Origin: Oribacterium sp. C9
GTDB lineage: Bacteria > Bacillota > Clostridia > Lachnospirales > Lachnospiraceae
Direction of reading: 5' to 3'
Length of the DNA stretch: 32,214 nucleotides
Assembly: GCF_002007235.1 (NCBI RefSeq)
Contig: NZ_MUHW01000030.1
Coordinates: 1 to 32,214, forward strand
This document shows, in pieces, positions 32,165 through 32,214 of the stretch. Every line of letters begins with the position of its first letter. Positions within the stretch are counted from its first letter, which is position 1. The translations under genes were made by a program, and so were the position numbers. A model generated the notes under the pieces. It did no database searches, was not told the DNA's origin, and saw nothing but the letters and a program-made list of their open reading frames with translations.

Positions 32165-32187
32165 TTCGTCAAAAATAGTGGGTAACC
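32165..32187. repeat. Right copy of the terminal inverted repeat
   Basis: TTCGTCA, a three-base variable spot, then ATAGTGGGTAACC. It is the inverted partner of positions 28-50, with 12 bases (TAGTGGGTAACC) exactly matching and 20 of 23 overall. The last ~27 bases beyond it differ from the left end, as the two inner sides of an IS would. Confidence 0.5.
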
Positions 32188-32214
32188 ATTGATTCTTTTT
32201 CGGAAGTTTAGTTG

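Larger units (their letters stand above)
31859..32214. other. Right-end non-coding region
   Basis: No intact gene is visible in these 356 bases. They hold, from left to right, the upstream region of the GT2-GH3 gene with a start-less minus-strand frame (31874-32035), a strong hairpin (32068-32107) and an inverted-repeat copy near the end. The last ~100 bases are AT-rich with nothing else recognised. Confidence 0.5.

Noticed and set aside
1-32214. CRISPR arrays, tRNA, rRNA or phage modules
   Set aside because: No regularly spaced repeats, no tRNA cloverleaf-like sequence or conserved rRNA stretch, and no phage structural genes were recognised by reading both strands.

Overview
The window looks like a chromosomal stretch of a low-GC Gram-positive anaerobe of the Clostridia, most likely a Lachnospiraceae member (Butyrivibrio-like). 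The grounds are the protein families present (clostripain-type leader and C-terminal domain, DUF1848, YoaP-type GNAT, small peptide deformylase, RecD2), AGGAGG-type ribosome binding sites, and simple hairpin terminators. I see no rRNA, tRNA, CRISPR array, phage module or intact insertion sequence. Organism assignment is inference.

Layout. 1-9100 is almost all minus strand: a MATE exporter, an unknown membrane protein, a two-gene flavoprotein operon, a YkuE-like membrane phosphoesterase, an alpha/beta hydrolase, a GNAT acetyltransferase, a thiol glutathione peroxidase, a clostripain-like gene that is frame-broken and lacks its protease domain, and a small peptide deformylase. 9300-18950 holds an acyltransferase-3 membrane protein (+), an SGNH hydrolase, a truncated CmpB-type gene, two methyltransferases, a nitroreductase and an aldo/keto reductase (the latter behind a MerR-type promoter), then SDR, P-loop kinase, small ORFs and DUF1848, and a plus-strand NUDIX hydrolase. 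19060-23370 holds recD2, a PNPOx-like flavoprotein and several broken genes.

The most interesting part is 23506-31858, a minus-strand gene set read in the order GT2-GH3 fusion, acyl-CoA carboxylase carboxyltransferase, MATE transporter fused to an RsbW-like ATPase, TIGR02172-like phosphotransferase, and HxxxD condensation/acyltransferase-like protein. The last four are tightly spaced or overlapping. Together they could make, modify and export an acylated small molecule or lipid; no product can be named from sequence.

A second theme is gene decay. At least six loci carry remnants: clostripain-like (7255-8521), CmpB-like (11086-11289), two mazG-like pieces (14907-14996 and 21316-21425), a GNAT 5' end (21419-21526), a transposase remnant joined to a headless cyclase (22269-22926), and an internally deleted YoaP-GNAT gene (23057-23366). 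The two window ends carry matching inverted repeats that look like insertion-sequence ends.
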